Shown: positions 38,866 to 47,623 of the stretch, piece after piece | How the letters are laid out: each line of letters begins with the position of its first letter | How positions within the stretch are numbered: the first letter of the stretch is position 1 | Source: Muricoccus roseus | Lineage (GTDB): Bacteria > Pseudomonadota > Alphaproteobacteria > Acetobacterales > Acetobacteraceae | Direction of reading: 5' to 3' | Assembly: GCF_900141905.1 (NCBI RefSeq) | Contig: NZ_FQZF01000022.1 | Coordinates: 1 to 64,000, forward strand | Length of the DNA stretch: 64,000 nt | Made by a program: the position numbers and the translations under genes | The notes under the pieces: model-generated | Told to the model about the DNA's origin: nothing | The model's input: only the letters and a program-made list of their open reading frames with translations | The model's database searches: none

Positions 38866-39051
38866 CCTGTTTCCACCCTTTCCGGCGCGACCAACCCGCC
38901 CCGGGCCTGATGGCGCAGCCATGGGCCCTGGGCGGGCGCGTGCCGTTCCGCGCGCCGCCTGGCCCCGGAGCCGTCCCCTCACGGGACGGCGCCGTGCCAA
39001 CCGGGTGGCCGCATCTCCGCGCCGCAACCCATCATACGAAGGAGGACCTGC

Positions 39052-39885
39052 GTGTCCGCCACGATCGATCAGGCTTTCGTCAAGCAGTTCCAGGCCGAGG
39101 TGCATGAGGCCTTTCAGCGCCAGGGCAGCAAGCTGCGCCCCACCGTGCGCTCCAAGACCGGCGTGCACGGCGCCTCCACGGTCTTCCCGCGTGTCGGCAA
39201 GGGCACGGCGGCGGCCAAGGCGCGCAACGGCGTCGTGCCGGTGATGAACCTCGACTACTCCGCGGTCGAGTGCTTCCTGCAGGACTACTATGCGGGCGAG
39301 TGGGTCGATAAGCTCGACGAGATCAAGACCAATGTGGACGAGCGCGCGGTGGTGGCGAATGCCGGCGCCTATGCGCTGGGCCGCAAGACCGACGAGCTGA
39401 TCATCGCCGCCCTCGACACCGCGACGCAGGAGGCGGTGGGCACCGCGGCCGGCACGACCGACACGGACGGGCTGACCAAGGCGAAGGTGCTGCTGGCCTT
39501 CGAGAAGCTCGGCGCCGCCGACGTGCCGGATGACGGCAACCGCTTCGCCGTCGTCGGCTGGAAGCAGTGGAGCCAGCTGCTGCAGATCGAGGAGTTCGCG
39601 AACGCCCAGTATGTCGGCGATGCCGACCTGCCCTGGAAGGGGATGCAGGCGAAGCGCTGGCTCGGCGCGCTGTGGATGCCGCATTCCGGCCTGACCAAGA
39701 GCGGCAACCTGCGCTTCTGCTACTTTTACCACCGCACCGCCATCGGCCATGCGGTGGCGCAGGACGTGATGACCGACATCACCTGGCATGGCGACCGCGC
39801 CGCGCATTTCGTCAACAACATGATGAGCCAGGGCGCCGTCCTGATCGACGACGCCGGCATCGTGCGGATGCGCGCGGCCGAGTAG
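39052..39885 (+). CDS. Major capsid protein
   Basis: 277 residues. By position (T7 gene 10 slot) and sequence it is the coat protein of the podovirus module. It has a helical N-terminus IDQAFVKQFQAEVHEAFQRQ, then SKTGVHGASTVFPRVGKGTA, LDYSAVECFLQDYYAGEWVD, the block DERAVVANAGAYALGRKTDE, and a C-terminal RTAIGHAVAQDVMTDITWHG. It resembles capsid proteins of alphaproteobacterial podovirus prophages. The start is a GTG with GAAGGAGG upstream. It has its own structured leader and terminator, as a highly expressed gene would. Confidence 0.85.
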   Translation: MSATIDQAFVKQFQAEVHEAFQRQGSKLRPTVRSKTGVHGASTVFPRVGKGTAAAKARNGVVPVMNLDYSAVECFLQDYYAGEWVDKLDEIKTNVDERAVVANAGAYALGRKTDELIIAALDTATQEAVGTAAGTTDTDGLTKAKVLLAFEKLGAADVPDDGNRFAVVGWKQWSQLLQIEEFANAQYVGDADLPWKGMQAKRWLGALWMPHSGLTKSGNLRFCYFYHRTAIGHAVAQDVMTDITWHGDRAAHFVNNMMSQGAVLIDDAGIVRMRAAE

Positions 39886-39908
39886 CCGCGGCCGATCGCC
39901 TGAACGGG

Positions 39909-39940
39909 GCCGCGCGTGGCGAGGTATCGCCACGCGCGGC
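39909..39940 (+). terminator. Perfect 14-bp hairpin after the capsid gene
   Basis: GCCGCGCGTGGCGA (39909-39922) and TCGCCACGCGCGGC (39927-39940) pair perfectly around GGTA, 24 bases after the capsid stop, followed by TTCC. It occupies the place of T7 terminator T-phi between genes 10 and 11, and may partly stop or protect capsid mRNA. Confidence 0.6.
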
Positions 39941-39946
39941 TTCCAC

Positions 39947-40096
39947 ATGAACGACGAGACGACGCGCATGCCGCCCCCCGGCTGGCATGCGCAGCGCGTG
40001 GGACCGGCGCCCGCGATGCGCCGCCTGTTCCGCGCCATGCCGGCGCGACGTTCGCGGCTGCACCGGCGCCGGCCCCCGCGCATCCCCTGCTTTTAA
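39947..40096 (+). CDS. Possible small basic protein between capsid and tail genes
   Basis: A 49-codon frame starting ATG at 39947 and ending TAA at 40094. The product is Pro- and Arg-rich (MRRLFRAMPARRSRLHRRR near the C-terminus). There is no clear ribosome site, and the frame begins 6 bases after the hairpin. It could be a minor virion or DNA-binding peptide, or a chance frame. Confidence 0.25.
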   Translation: MNDETTRMPPPGWHAQRVGPAPAMRRLFRAMPARRSRLHRRRPPRIPCF

Positions 40097-40121
40097 ACCC
40101 CTTTCAGGGAGCATCGACCCG

Positions 40122-40688
40122 ATGGCGCTTTCCGCCCTCGCCCTCTGCTCGCGCGCGCTGCTCAAGGTCGGCGCGCAGCCGATCGCCTCCCTCGAGGAGG
40201 GGACGGCCGAGGCGGAGGTTGCGGCCAATCTCTATCCCGGCACGCGGGATGCGCTGCTCTCCTGCCATCCCTGGTCCTTCGCCACGGGGCAGATGGAGCT
40301 CAACCGCCTGGCCGCGGCGCCGGTGGCCGATCTGGCGAATGCCTTCCAGCTGCCGCCGGATCTGCTGCGCGTCATCTCGGCGGGGGGCGGGCGCGGTCGT
40401 GGCATTGCCTATCGGATCCATGAGGGGCGGCTGCATGCGGATCCGTTCCAGGTCGTGCTCACCTATGTGTTCCGGCCGGCGGAGAGCGAGTTTCCCCCCT
40501 TCTTCGCCGCGGCGCTGGTGGCGCGGCTGGCGGCGGAGTTCTGCCTGCCGCTGACCGAGAACACGGTCCGGGCCGAGATGCTGCACCGGATCGCGGAATC
40601 CGAGCTGCGCCAGGCGAGGCTGATCGACAGCCAGCAGGCGACGCCGAGGGCCATCGAGGACTTCCCGCTTCTCGGCGCGCGGGGTTGA
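40122..40688 (+). CDS. Tail tubular protein A (T7 gp11-like)
   Basis: A 188-residue adaptor that joins the portal to the short tail. The family opening is clear: LCSRALLKVGAQPIASLEEG, then ANLYPGTRDALLSCHPWSFA, LPPDLLRVIS and FFAAALVARLAAEFCLPLTE. The length fits T7 gp11 (196). I took the ATG at 40122; the frame is open upstream but only this start fits the family. It ends 5 bases before the next gene. Confidence 0.88.
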   Translation: MALSALALCSRALLKVGAQPIASLEEGTAEAEVAANLYPGTRDALLSCHPWSFATGQMELNRLAAAPVADLANAFQLPPDLLRVISAGGGRGRGIAYRIHEGRLHADPFQVVLTYVFRPAESEFPPFFAAALVARLAAEFCLPLTENTVRAEMLHRIAESELRQARLIDSQQATPRAIEDFPLLGARG

Positions 40689-40693
40689 CCGCC

Positions 40694-42574
40694 ATGCCTG
40701 TGATCAAGCGCGCCAAGACCGCCTTCACGGCGGGGGAGCTGGCGCCGGAGCTGCTGGGCCGTGGGGACGTGCCGGCCTGGGCGAACGGGGCCATGCGCCT
40801 GCGCAACGTGGTGATCCAGCCCACCGGCGGCATCCAGCGCCGTCCCGGGCTGCGCCACCTCTCCACCTTGCCGGGCCTGGCGCGGCTGGTGCCCTTCGAG
40901 GTGAACACCGAGCGGACCTACCTGCTGGTGCTGCTGCACCAGGCCGTTCGGGTCATGCAGGACGGCGCCGAGGTGGCCGTGCTGGCGGGACCCTGGACGG
41001 AGGCGATGCTGCCGCAGATCGCCTTCACGCAGAATGCGGGCATGCTGCTGCTGCTGCATCCCGCCATGCGGCCGCAGGCTGTCCGGCGGAGCGATGCGGG
41101 GGTGTGGTCCGTCGGGCCATTCCTCTTCGCGGCGGAGCCCTTCTTCCGGCATGTGCCGAGTTCGGTTTCCGTGACGCCCAGCGGGACCACGGGCGTGGTG
41201 ACGGTGACGGCCTCTGCGAGTGTCTTCGCGCCGGCGCATGTCGGCGCGCAGCTTCGCATCGGCGGAAAGCGGCTGCTGATCACGGCGGTGAACACGGCCG
41301 CGACCGTGACGGGACAGGCGCTGGATCCGCTGCCTTCCACCGGAGCGACGACGGATTGGGATGAATCCGCCTTCAGCGACGCGCATGGCTGGCCCGTCAG
41401 CGCCTGCTTCCACCAGGGGCGGCTCGTGCTGGGGGGCGCGCGGGATCTGCCGAACCGGCTGTGGTTCTCGCGCACCGCGCAGTTCGACAATTTTGACCTG
41501 GGCGAGGGGCTGGACGACCAGGCCATCGAGTTCGCCCTGGTCTCGGATCAGCTGAACGCCATCCGCGCGGTCTTCGCGGGGCGGCACTTGCAGGTCTTCA
41601 CCTCGGGCGCGGAATGGATGGTCAGCGGCGATCCGCTGACACCCGCCTCCATCCAGGTGACGCGGCAGACCCGGGTCGGGTCGCCGACGGATCGCAACGT
41701 GCCGCCCCTCGACGTGGATGGATCGACGGTCTTCCTGGCCCGGTCCGGCCGCGCGGTGCACGAGTTCTCCTATACCGATCTGCAGCAGGCCTATCAGGCC
41801 GACGACCTTGCCCTCGTCGCGCGGCACCTGATCGTCTCGCCCATCGCCATGGCCTACGATTCGCAGCGGCGCCTGCTGCACCTGGCGATGCAGGATGGCA
41901 GCCTTGCGACGCTGACCATCTATCGCGCCGAAGGCGTGACGGGTTGGACCCGGCAGGAGACCGATGGCGCCTTCCGTTCCCTCGTGGAGATGGAGGGCAC
42001 GGTCTATGCCGTGGTGGAGCGCGCGGGCCGCTTCCGGCTGGAGTGCTTCGATGACGCCCTGCGGCTGGATGCGGCGGTGTGGGCGACCTCGGATGGCACG
42101 GGCAAGGGCTGGTCCGGCCTCGAGCATCTGGAGGGACGGAGCATCGGCGTGCTGGCCGATGGCGCGCCGCGGGAAGCGGCGGTGGTGCTGGGCGGCGCGA
42201 TCGTCATCGAGCCCACCGCCGATGTCGTGCAGGCGGGCTTGCCCTTCACCCATGTGGTGGAGCCCATGCCACCGGAGACGGTCTCCGCCACCGGTGCGCG
42301 CATGGGGCCGGTCCGGCTCGTCGCCATCACCTTCCGGCTGCTGGCGACGGGGGCGTTGACGGTCGATACCGGCCGGGGCGCGCGCCCCGTCCCCTTCCGG
42401 CGCCTGGACGCAGCGATGCTCGACGCCGCGCCGCCTGCCTTCAGCGGCGACGTGACCCTGCGCGGACTTGGCTGGCGCCGGGATTCCCTGGCGCCACTCT
42501 GGCGCATCGAGGGCGACGCGCCGCTCCCCTTCACGCTGCTTTCCGTGACAACCGAGACGAGGACGACCGACTGA
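40694..42574 (+). CDS. Tail tubular protein B (T7 gp12-like)
   Basis: A 626-residue tail nozzle protein. The N-terminus KTAFTAGELAPELLGRGDVP with AMRLRNVVIQPTGGIQRRPG is the hallmark of podovirus stabilisation/nozzle proteins. The middle contains beta-propeller-like repeats and the conserved QGRLVLGGARDLPNRLWFSR and IQVTRQTRVGSPTDRNVPPL. It forms the DNA exit tube with tail tubular A. Its stop overlaps the next start (TGATG). Confidence 0.88.
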   Translation: MPVIKRAKTAFTAGELAPELLGRGDVPAWANGAMRLRNVVIQPTGGIQRRPGLRHLSTLPGLARLVPFEVNTERTYLLVLLHQAVRVMQDGAEVAVLAGPWTEAMLPQIAFTQNAGMLLLLHPAMRPQAVRRSDAGVWSVGPFLFAAEPFFRHVPSSVSVTPSGTTGVVTVTASASVFAPAHVGAQLRIGGKRLLITAVNTAATVTGQALDPLPSTGATTDWDESAFSDAHGWPVSACFHQGRLVLGGARDLPNRLWFSRTAQFDNFDLGEGLDDQAIEFALVSDQLNAIRAVFAGRHLQVFTSGAEWMVSGDPLTPASIQVTRQTRVGSPTDRNVPPLDVDGSTVFLARSGRAVHEFSYTDLQQAYQADDLALVARHLIVSPIAMAYDSQRRLLHLAMQDGSLATLTIYRAEGVTGWTRQETDGAFRSLVEMEGTVYAVVERAGRFRLECFDDALRLDAAVWATSDGTGKGWSGLEHLEGRSIGVLADGAPREAAVVLGGAIVIEPTADVVQAGLPFTHVVEPMPPETVSATGARMGPVRLVAITFRLLATGALTVDTGRGARPVPFRRLDAAMLDAAPPAFSGDVTLRGLGWRRDSLAPLWRIEGDAPLPFTLLSVTTETRTTD

Positions 42575-43014
42575 TGGCGCAGCTTGCCCCCGTCGTAACG
42601 CTCGCCGCCACCGGCGCCTCCATCTATGCGCAGGGGCAGGAGGCGAAGCGGCAGAAGAAGAACGCGCAAATCCAGCAGCAGAACGCGCAGATCCAGCAGG
42701 AGGCGCAGCAGCAGGTGCTGGCGGTGCAGGCGGCGCAGGACACCGCCGAGCGCCAGCGCGCGCTGGGCCGCAGCATTGCATCGGCACGCGCGAGGCTGGC
42801 CGCGGGCGGCGTGAATCCGGACCAAGGGTCCGGTGCCGCTCTCACGGCCGGCCTGCGGACCGCCGCGAGGGAGGCGCAGAACGCCGATGACGCGACCTAT
42901 GCGGCCCGGCTTTCGGCCGGGCGCAAGTCGCTCCTGGACCAGGACGCGTCCCTCACGAACTGGGTGCGCGCGGGGCAGGGCCTCGGGCGCGTCGTGAAGA
43001 GCCTTCTGGACTGA
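42574..43014 (+). CDS. Internal virion protein B-like (T7 gp14-like)
   Basis: 146 residues; T7 gp14 has 196. A hydrophobic N-terminal segment (LAPVVTLAATGASIYAQGQ) is followed by a Gln/Lys-rich helix (residues about 22-60, many AQIQQ-type repeats) and ARLAAGGVNPDQGSGAALTA, a pattern common to podovirus internal virion proteins that form part of the DNA-ejection channel. It is the only ejection protein found; gp15 and gp16 equivalents are absent, which would be unusual for an infectious T7-like phage. Confidence 0.75.
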   Translation: MAQLAPVVTLAATGASIYAQGQEAKRQKKNAQIQQQNAQIQQEAQQQVLAVQAAQDTAERQRALGRSIASARARLAAGGVNPDQGSGAALTAGLRTAAREAQNADDATYAARLSAGRKSLLDQDASLTNWVRAGQGLGRVVKSLLD

Positions 43015-43051
43015 CCTGAACACGCCCCCGCGGCAGAACCGGAGAACCCCC

Positions 43052-45334
43052 ATGGCCGAGCATATCCGCATCGGCGACGTCGCGCCGCGTGTGCATTACG
43101 TGGCGGATGGCGCGCAGACCGCCTTCGTCTATCCCTTTCCGATCTTCGAGGCCGACGACCTCGACGTGCATGTCGATGGTCTCCTGATCACGAACGGCTA
43201 TGCCGTGTCCGGCGCGGGGAAGTCCGAAGGCGGGATCGTCACCTTCGCCGTGGCGCCGGCCCATGGCGCCAGGGTGGTTCTGCGCCGCCGCCTCGTGATG
43301 GAACGCGTCACCGACTATCAGCCGAACGGCGTGCTGCGTGCCAAGACGCTCAATGACGAGCTGGACCGCCAGATGGCGGCGCTTCAGGAGCTGCGGGAGG
43401 ATGCGACCGGCGCCCTGCGGCAGAGCCCGGGCGAGGTGGGCGGGCAGTTCCAGCTGCCGCTGCGGCCCGCGCGGGCGAACCGCCTGCTTGGCTTCGACAG
43501 TGTCGGCGATGTGACCACCTTTTCCCGCGGCGAGGCCACGCTCTCCGCGCCGTTTCCGGGCGCGATCCCGCGCACCGTGGAGGACAAGCTGGCCGAGCGC
43601 CTTTCCGCCCGCGACTTCGGGGCGATGGGCGACGGCGTGAACGATGACGGCCCGGCGCTGCAGGCGGCGATGAACGCGGCGGCCGCCTCGGGGAAGTTCC
43701 TCGATATCGGGGAGGGGACCTATCGAACCACCATCCCGCTCACTCTCCCCGGTGCCGCCGCGGGGCTGAGCATGCGGGGCGCCATCCTCTATGCCGGCCC
43801 GGGCGGAGAGGCCGCGCTGACGCTGGGCGACGGGGCGGCGATCCGCAACCGGGCGAAAATCTACCAGGGGCTGCGGGTACTTCGGGCGGGGCTCTCCTCC
43901 TGGGAGGATGAACGGGATATCGGGATCCTGATCCGCAACCAGGATTCCGGCCTGATCGACATCCGGCAGGTCGAGATGTTCACCATCGGCGTGCAGACCT
44001 TGGGCGTGGAGCGTGGCTTCGAGGACAGCGTGCTCTATCTCGGCCGCATCGTGGACAACCGCTACGGGCTGGATGTGCGGACGGCCAGCGCCGCGGGGTG
44101 GAACACCTCCGTGCGCTACTATGGCGGCCATTTTGCCCATTCGCTGGCGACCTACCCGGAGAAGGACCGCTACGGCATCCGCCTTTCGGCCGCGCCGGGC
44201 GCCTATGTGGCCCATAACCGCCATGTCTTCGACGGACCGGCCTTCGAGCTGCAGTCGCGGGACCGGGTGATCGACGGCATTCCCTTTCTCATCCAGGTGA
44301 ACTCGCGCGGCGCGATCGCGCGCAACATCCGGATGGAGGGCTGCGATCCCTATGTGGCCCGCCATACCGGCGCGGCGCAGGACCATGTGTATGAGGTGGC
44401 CTGGGCCAGCCAGGGCTATGGCATCGATATTGACTACACCGCGACGGCGACCCGCGTGGGCAGCGTGGTGCGGGCCATGCACCAGGCGGCGGCCTATCGC
44501 GAGGCCACGCGGACCGTGGCGGAGATCCCCAGCCTCCGCGCGGCCGCCATCCGCTGGAACGGCAGCGAGACAGGGTTCGAGAAGCTCGCCTGCCTCTCGA
44601 CCAATGTCAGCGGCACGCCGACCCTGCTGCCGCACTTCACCTTCCCGGCGCTGGACAGCTACACGCTGACCGAGCGGGGCGTGATCCTGACCGGTGGGGG
44701 GGGTATCGGCTTCGTCGTCGATACGCGGCGCTGCAAGGAGTTCGCGCTGGCGGTGGACGCCGATGACCCGCGGATGATCATCCAGTGCTTCGGGGCGGGA
44801 AACGTGCTGCTCACCGCCGCCGATGGCGAGATGGTGCGTGCCTCCGGCATGTCCCTCACCTATGTCTCTGGCCCGCGCTGGTGGCAGGGCAATGCCGACA
44901 GCAATGACGCGAACCTCACCCGGTTGCAGGTGATCCGCCTGGCGCCCGAGGTGCAGACCGCGATCATCGGCGTGGCCCGGATCGGCACGGATTACGAGGT
45001 CCGGAGCCTTCGCCTGGCCTGCGATCCGTCGCAAAGCCCGGCCGTGCTCTACGGGACGCCGGAGTTGCCGCATGGCGTGCGGGAGCTGAAGGCGGAGATG
45101 GCATGGGACGCGCCGTCCATCGCGGCCGGTGGATCGGCCCAGGTGAATGTGCCCTGCGCCGGGGTGCGACCGGGTGACTTCGTGCAGGCCGCCTTCAGCC
45201 TCTCCACTTCGGGCGTGGTCTTCCTCGCTCAGGTGGGGGCGCAGGACGTGGTCACGGTCACGGCCTGGAACCGTAGCGGGGCGGCGGTGGACCTCAACCC
45301 GGGCATCGTGCGCGTGCGGGCGGTGAAGTCGTGA
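43052..45334 (+). CDS. Tailspike / tail fibre with beta-helix domain
   Basis: A 760-residue receptor-binding protein. Residues about 1-150 are the T7 gp17-type attachment domain (HYVADGAQTAFVYPFPIFEA, DYQPNGVLRAKTLNDELDRQ). From about residue 185 a pectate-lyase-like right-handed beta-helix starts (RDFGAMGDGVNDDGPALQAA), typical of tailspikes that bind or cut surface polysaccharide. The C-terminal 150 residues (GVRELKAEMAWDAPS, FVQAAFSLSTSGVVFLAQVG) look like a small beta-sandwich. The catalytic acids cannot be identified by eye. It overlaps the next gene by 4 bases. Confidence 0.85.
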   Translation: MAEHIRIGDVAPRVHYVADGAQTAFVYPFPIFEADDLDVHVDGLLITNGYAVSGAGKSEGGIVTFAVAPAHGARVVLRRRLVMERVTDYQPNGVLRAKTLNDELDRQMAALQELREDATGALRQSPGEVGGQFQLPLRPARANRLLGFDSVGDVTTFSRGEATLSAPFPGAIPRTVEDKLAERLSARDFGAMGDGVNDDGPALQAAMNAAAASGKFLDIGEGTYRTTIPLTLPGAAAGLSMRGAILYAGPGGEAALTLGDGAAIRNRAKIYQGLRVLRAGLSSWEDERDIGILIRNQDSGLIDIRQVEMFTIGVQTLGVERGFEDSVLYLGRIVDNRYGLDVRTASAAGWNTSVRYYGGHFAHSLATYPEKDRYGIRLSAAPGAYVAHNRHVFDGPAFELQSRDRVIDGIPFLIQVNSRGAIARNIRMEGCDPYVARHTGAAQDHVYEVAWASQGYGIDIDYTATATRVGSVVRAMHQAAAYREATRTVAEIPSLRAAAIRWNGSETGFEKLACLSTNVSGTPTLLPHFTFPALDSYTLTERGVILTGGGGIGFVVDTRRCKEFALAVDADDPRMIIQCFGAGNVLLTAADGEMVRASGMSLTYVSGPRWWQGNADSNDANLTRLQVIRLAPEVQTAIIGVARIGTDYEVRSLRLACDPSQSPAVLYGTPELPHGVRELKAEMAWDAPSIAAGGSAQVNVPCAGVRPGDFVQAAFSLSTSGVVFLAQVGAQDVVTVTAWNRSGAAVDLNPGIVRVRAVKS

Positions 45335-45642
45335 CGCCCCTCACGCCGGAGGAGCTGCAGCGCGCCGTCCGCAAGGTGGTGGCGGATTACGAAGCCTTCG
45401 TCTCACGCGGTCCCGCGCCGGGCATGCATGAGGACCCGAAGGCCTTTACCGCCCATCACGCGGCGGCGCGCTCGGCGCTCGCGCATTTGGAGCACCTGAT
45501 GAAGCTCAACAAGGGCCAGGCGGAGACGGATGCGGTGACCGAGGCCGGTGCGCTGATCGCCGAGGCGCGCCGCTCAATCCAGCTGGCCGAACAGGAAGAC
45601 CGAGAGGGCGAGGAGAGCGCGGAGGATGAAGAGGCCGCCTGA
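45331..45642 (+). CDS. Putative small terminase subunit (T7 gp18 position)
   Basis: 103 residues, acidic, helical. It starts at a GTG overlapping the tailspike stop. It has an N-terminal helical part (TPEELQRAVRKVVADYEAFV), a central LKLNKGQAETD-like linker and a strongly acidic tail (EQEDREGEESAEDEEAA). Position directly before the large terminase, with a 17-base overlap, argues for the DNA-recognition subunit, but there is no diagnostic motif. Confidence 0.6.
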   Translation: MTPLTPEELQRAVRKVVADYEAFVSRGPAPGMHEDPKAFTAHHAAARSALAHLEHLMKLNKGQAETDAVTEAGALIAEARRSIQLAEQEDREGEESAEDEEAA

Positions 45643-47068
45643 GACGATCGAGCACGACTTCCTGGAGTTCCTCTATGCCTGGAACCTGCGCGCCGGGGTG
45701 GCGACGCCCGGCGTGCATCGCCGGATCGCGCGCTGGCTGATGGCACGCCATGCCGGAGAGGACCGAAGGCTTCTGCTGATGGCCTTCCGCGGCTGCGGCA
45801 AGTCGACCTTGGTGGGCCTGTGGTGCGCGTGGCGGCTGGCGGTACAGCCCGATCTGCGCATCCTGGTCCTGGCGGCGGACCATATGCTGGCGGCACGCAT
45901 GGTGGCGACGGTGCGACGGATCGTCGAGCGCCATCCTCTCTGCCGCCACCTGCTGGGCGGGGACGAGGCCTGGGCGTCTGATCGCTTCACGGTGAGGCGT
46001 GCGGGCGCGATCCGGGAGCCCTCGATGCTCGCCCAGGGCATCGGGGGCAACGTGACGGGTGCGCGGGCCGAGCTGATCATCTGCGACGACGTGGAGGTGG
46101 CGGGCAATTGCGACACGCCCGGCAAGCGGGAGGAACTGCGCGAGCGTCTTGCCGAATGCGAGTTCATCCTCACCCCGGGCGGCACCATCCTCTATGTCGG
46201 CACGCCGCATTGCGCGGACAGCCTCTACGCGCCGCCGGAGACGGAGGGGGCCTATCTCGCCAGCTACCGGCGGCTGCGCATCCCGCTCCTCGACGAGGCC
46301 GGGCGCAGCGCCTGGCCGGAGCGCTTCCTCGGCGAGGGAATCCGGGCGCTGCGGGATCGGGTGGGGCCTCTGCAGTTCCGGCGGCAGATGCTGCTGGAAT
46401 GCGCCTCCTCCGGCGCCGCGCGGCTCGATCCCGCCTTGCTCGTCCGCTACGGCGAGGAGCTGGATTACCGCGAGGCGAACGGGCGTCCCATCCTGTCGCT
46501 GCTCGGGCGTCGTCTGGTCGCCGGCGGCGGCTTCTGGGACCCGGCCTATGGGCGGCCGGGGCAGGGGGATTCCAGCGTTCTCGCCGCCACCTATTCGGAC
46601 GGCGAGGGTAACCACTATCTCCACCGCCTTGCCTACATCACGCAGAATCCGGACGGGCAGCCGGACCCGGCGACGCAGCAATGCCGCCGTGTCGCCGCCA
46701 TCGCGAAGGAGCTGCTCCTGCCGGTGGTGCGGGTGGAGACGAATGGAATCGGCAAGTTCCTCCCTCCGCTTCTGCGGCGGGAGATGTCGCGCAGTGGCGT
46801 CGCCTGCACGGTGTTGGAGCACAGCAGCCACAGGGCAAAGCAGGATCGCATCCTCGGCGCGCTGGACCCCGTGATGGCGGCGCGTCGCCTGTACGCGCAT
46901 GAGGCCGTGTTCCGCACCGCCTTCCCGCAGGAGATGGCGGAATGGAAGCCCGGCGCGGCGGGCGTGAAGGACGATGCGCTGGATGCGGTAGCGGGCTGCT
47001 TGTTGGCCGAGCCGGTGAGGATGCCATCCTTGCCGCCGGTCCCACGCGGCGCATCGTGGCGAGGCTGA
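45626..47068 (+). CDS. Large terminase subunit
   Basis: A 480-residue packaging motor. The ATPase domain has the Walker A-like FRGCGKST (residues 54-61), Walker B LIICDDVE and coupling motif GTPHCADS. The RNase H-like nuclease domain has Asp in FWDPAYGRPGQGDSS, Glu in RVETNGIGKF and Asp in KDDALDAVAGCLL, so all expected acidic residues are present. It resembles T7 gp19-type terminases. The intact motor and nuclease mean DNA packaging could still be possible. Confidence 0.93.
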   Translation: MKRPPETIEHDFLEFLYAWNLRAGVATPGVHRRIARWLMARHAGEDRRLLLMAFRGCGKSTLVGLWCAWRLAVQPDLRILVLAADHMLAARMVATVRRIVERHPLCRHLLGGDEAWASDRFTVRRAGAIREPSMLAQGIGGNVTGARAELIICDDVEVAGNCDTPGKREELRERLAECEFILTPGGTILYVGTPHCADSLYAPPETEGAYLASYRRLRIPLLDEAGRSAWPERFLGEGIRALRDRVGPLQFRRQMLLECASSGAARLDPALLVRYGEELDYREANGRPILSLLGRRLVAGGGFWDPAYGRPGQGDSSVLAATYSDGEGNHYLHRLAYITQNPDGQPDPATQQCRRVAAIAKELLLPVVRVETNGIGKFLPPLLRREMSRSGVACTVLEHSSHRAKQDRILGALDPVMAARRLYAHEAVFRTAFPQEMAEWKPGAAGVKDDALDAVAGCLLAEPVRMPSLPPVPRGASWRG

Positions 47069-47261
47069 CCTAGATGTCCCAGCGATTCAGCATCGGTTCA
47101 ACTTTGCGACGCAAATTGAGACCGCACACGGAAATGAGAGACAGTCGATGCTGACCATCCGCCGCCTGCCCGTCACCACCGCCGGCCTGCTGAACGGCCT
47201 CGCCGGCCTTCCCTGGACGGCGCCGCTCCCGCGGCGCTGATCCCCCCCGCCAAGCTTCCGC

Positions 47262-47287
47262 AAAGGCCCGCCCTCCGGCGGGCCTTT
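47262..47287 (+). terminator. Terminator after the terminase, shared with the convergent gene
   Basis: AAAGGCCCGCC (47262-47272) pairs with GGCGGGCCTTT (47277-47287); both strands end in a T-run. The 47069-47261 stretch also holds a 30-codon ATG frame (47148-47240, GAGAGA upstream) and an imperfect inverted repeat near 47098, neither convincing as a gene. Confidence 0.8.
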
Positions 47288-47293
47288 CGCGTT

Positions 47294-47515
47294 TCAGGCG
47301 GCGGCCTTCTTCAGCACCTCGCTCGCATGCCGCTTCGCTCCGGCCTCGGTCATGGCGAAGCGCCCGGGCGAGACCTCCTCTGCCATGCCCATCCCGCAGA
47401 GACGCCGCAGGCAGGCCTCGTCCGGCAGCCCGGCCGGCCGCGTGCCGCCATGGGTCAGGAACAACCGGTGCAGCGCCGACCGGCAGCAGGTCTCCAGATA
47501 GGGCTCGTTCCACAT
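47294..47515 (-). CDS. Hypothetical small protein, antiparallel to the island
   Basis: 73 residues from the Met at 47515 (an in-frame Met 12 codons upstream is possible). It looks like a compact helical, winged-helix-like protein: YLETCCRSALHRLFLTHGG, PDEACLRRLCGMGMAEEVSP, GRFAMTEAGAKRHASEVLKK. The ...GR(F)xxTxxGxxR pattern resembles the wing and last helix of small phage or MarR-like domains. I do not recognise a named family. It is the only minus-strand gene inside the island. Confidence 0.55.
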   Translation of the reverse strand: MWNEPYLETCCRSALHRLFLTHGGTRPAGLPDEACLRRLCGMGMAEEVSPGRFAMTEAGAKRHASEVLKKAAA

Positions 47516-47623
47516 TGCCTGCTCAAAGCATCCCCCAGGGTCCCCCGGCAAGTCGGGGTGCCCCGACGCGGGATCAACCCCTGTGCATCCCCCTCAACCC
47601 GGTGCGTTCCCGAAGGAGGACCC

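Noticed and set aside
40463-42787. A 774-codon open frame on the minus strand
   Set aside because: It is antisense to tail tubular protein B, whose family N-terminus and start are clear.
47070-47513. A 147-codon minus-strand frame across the post-terminase gap
   Set aside because: It crosses the 47262-47287 terminator and conflicts with the better 47294-47515 gene in another frame; composition is Arg/Gly-rich shadow type.
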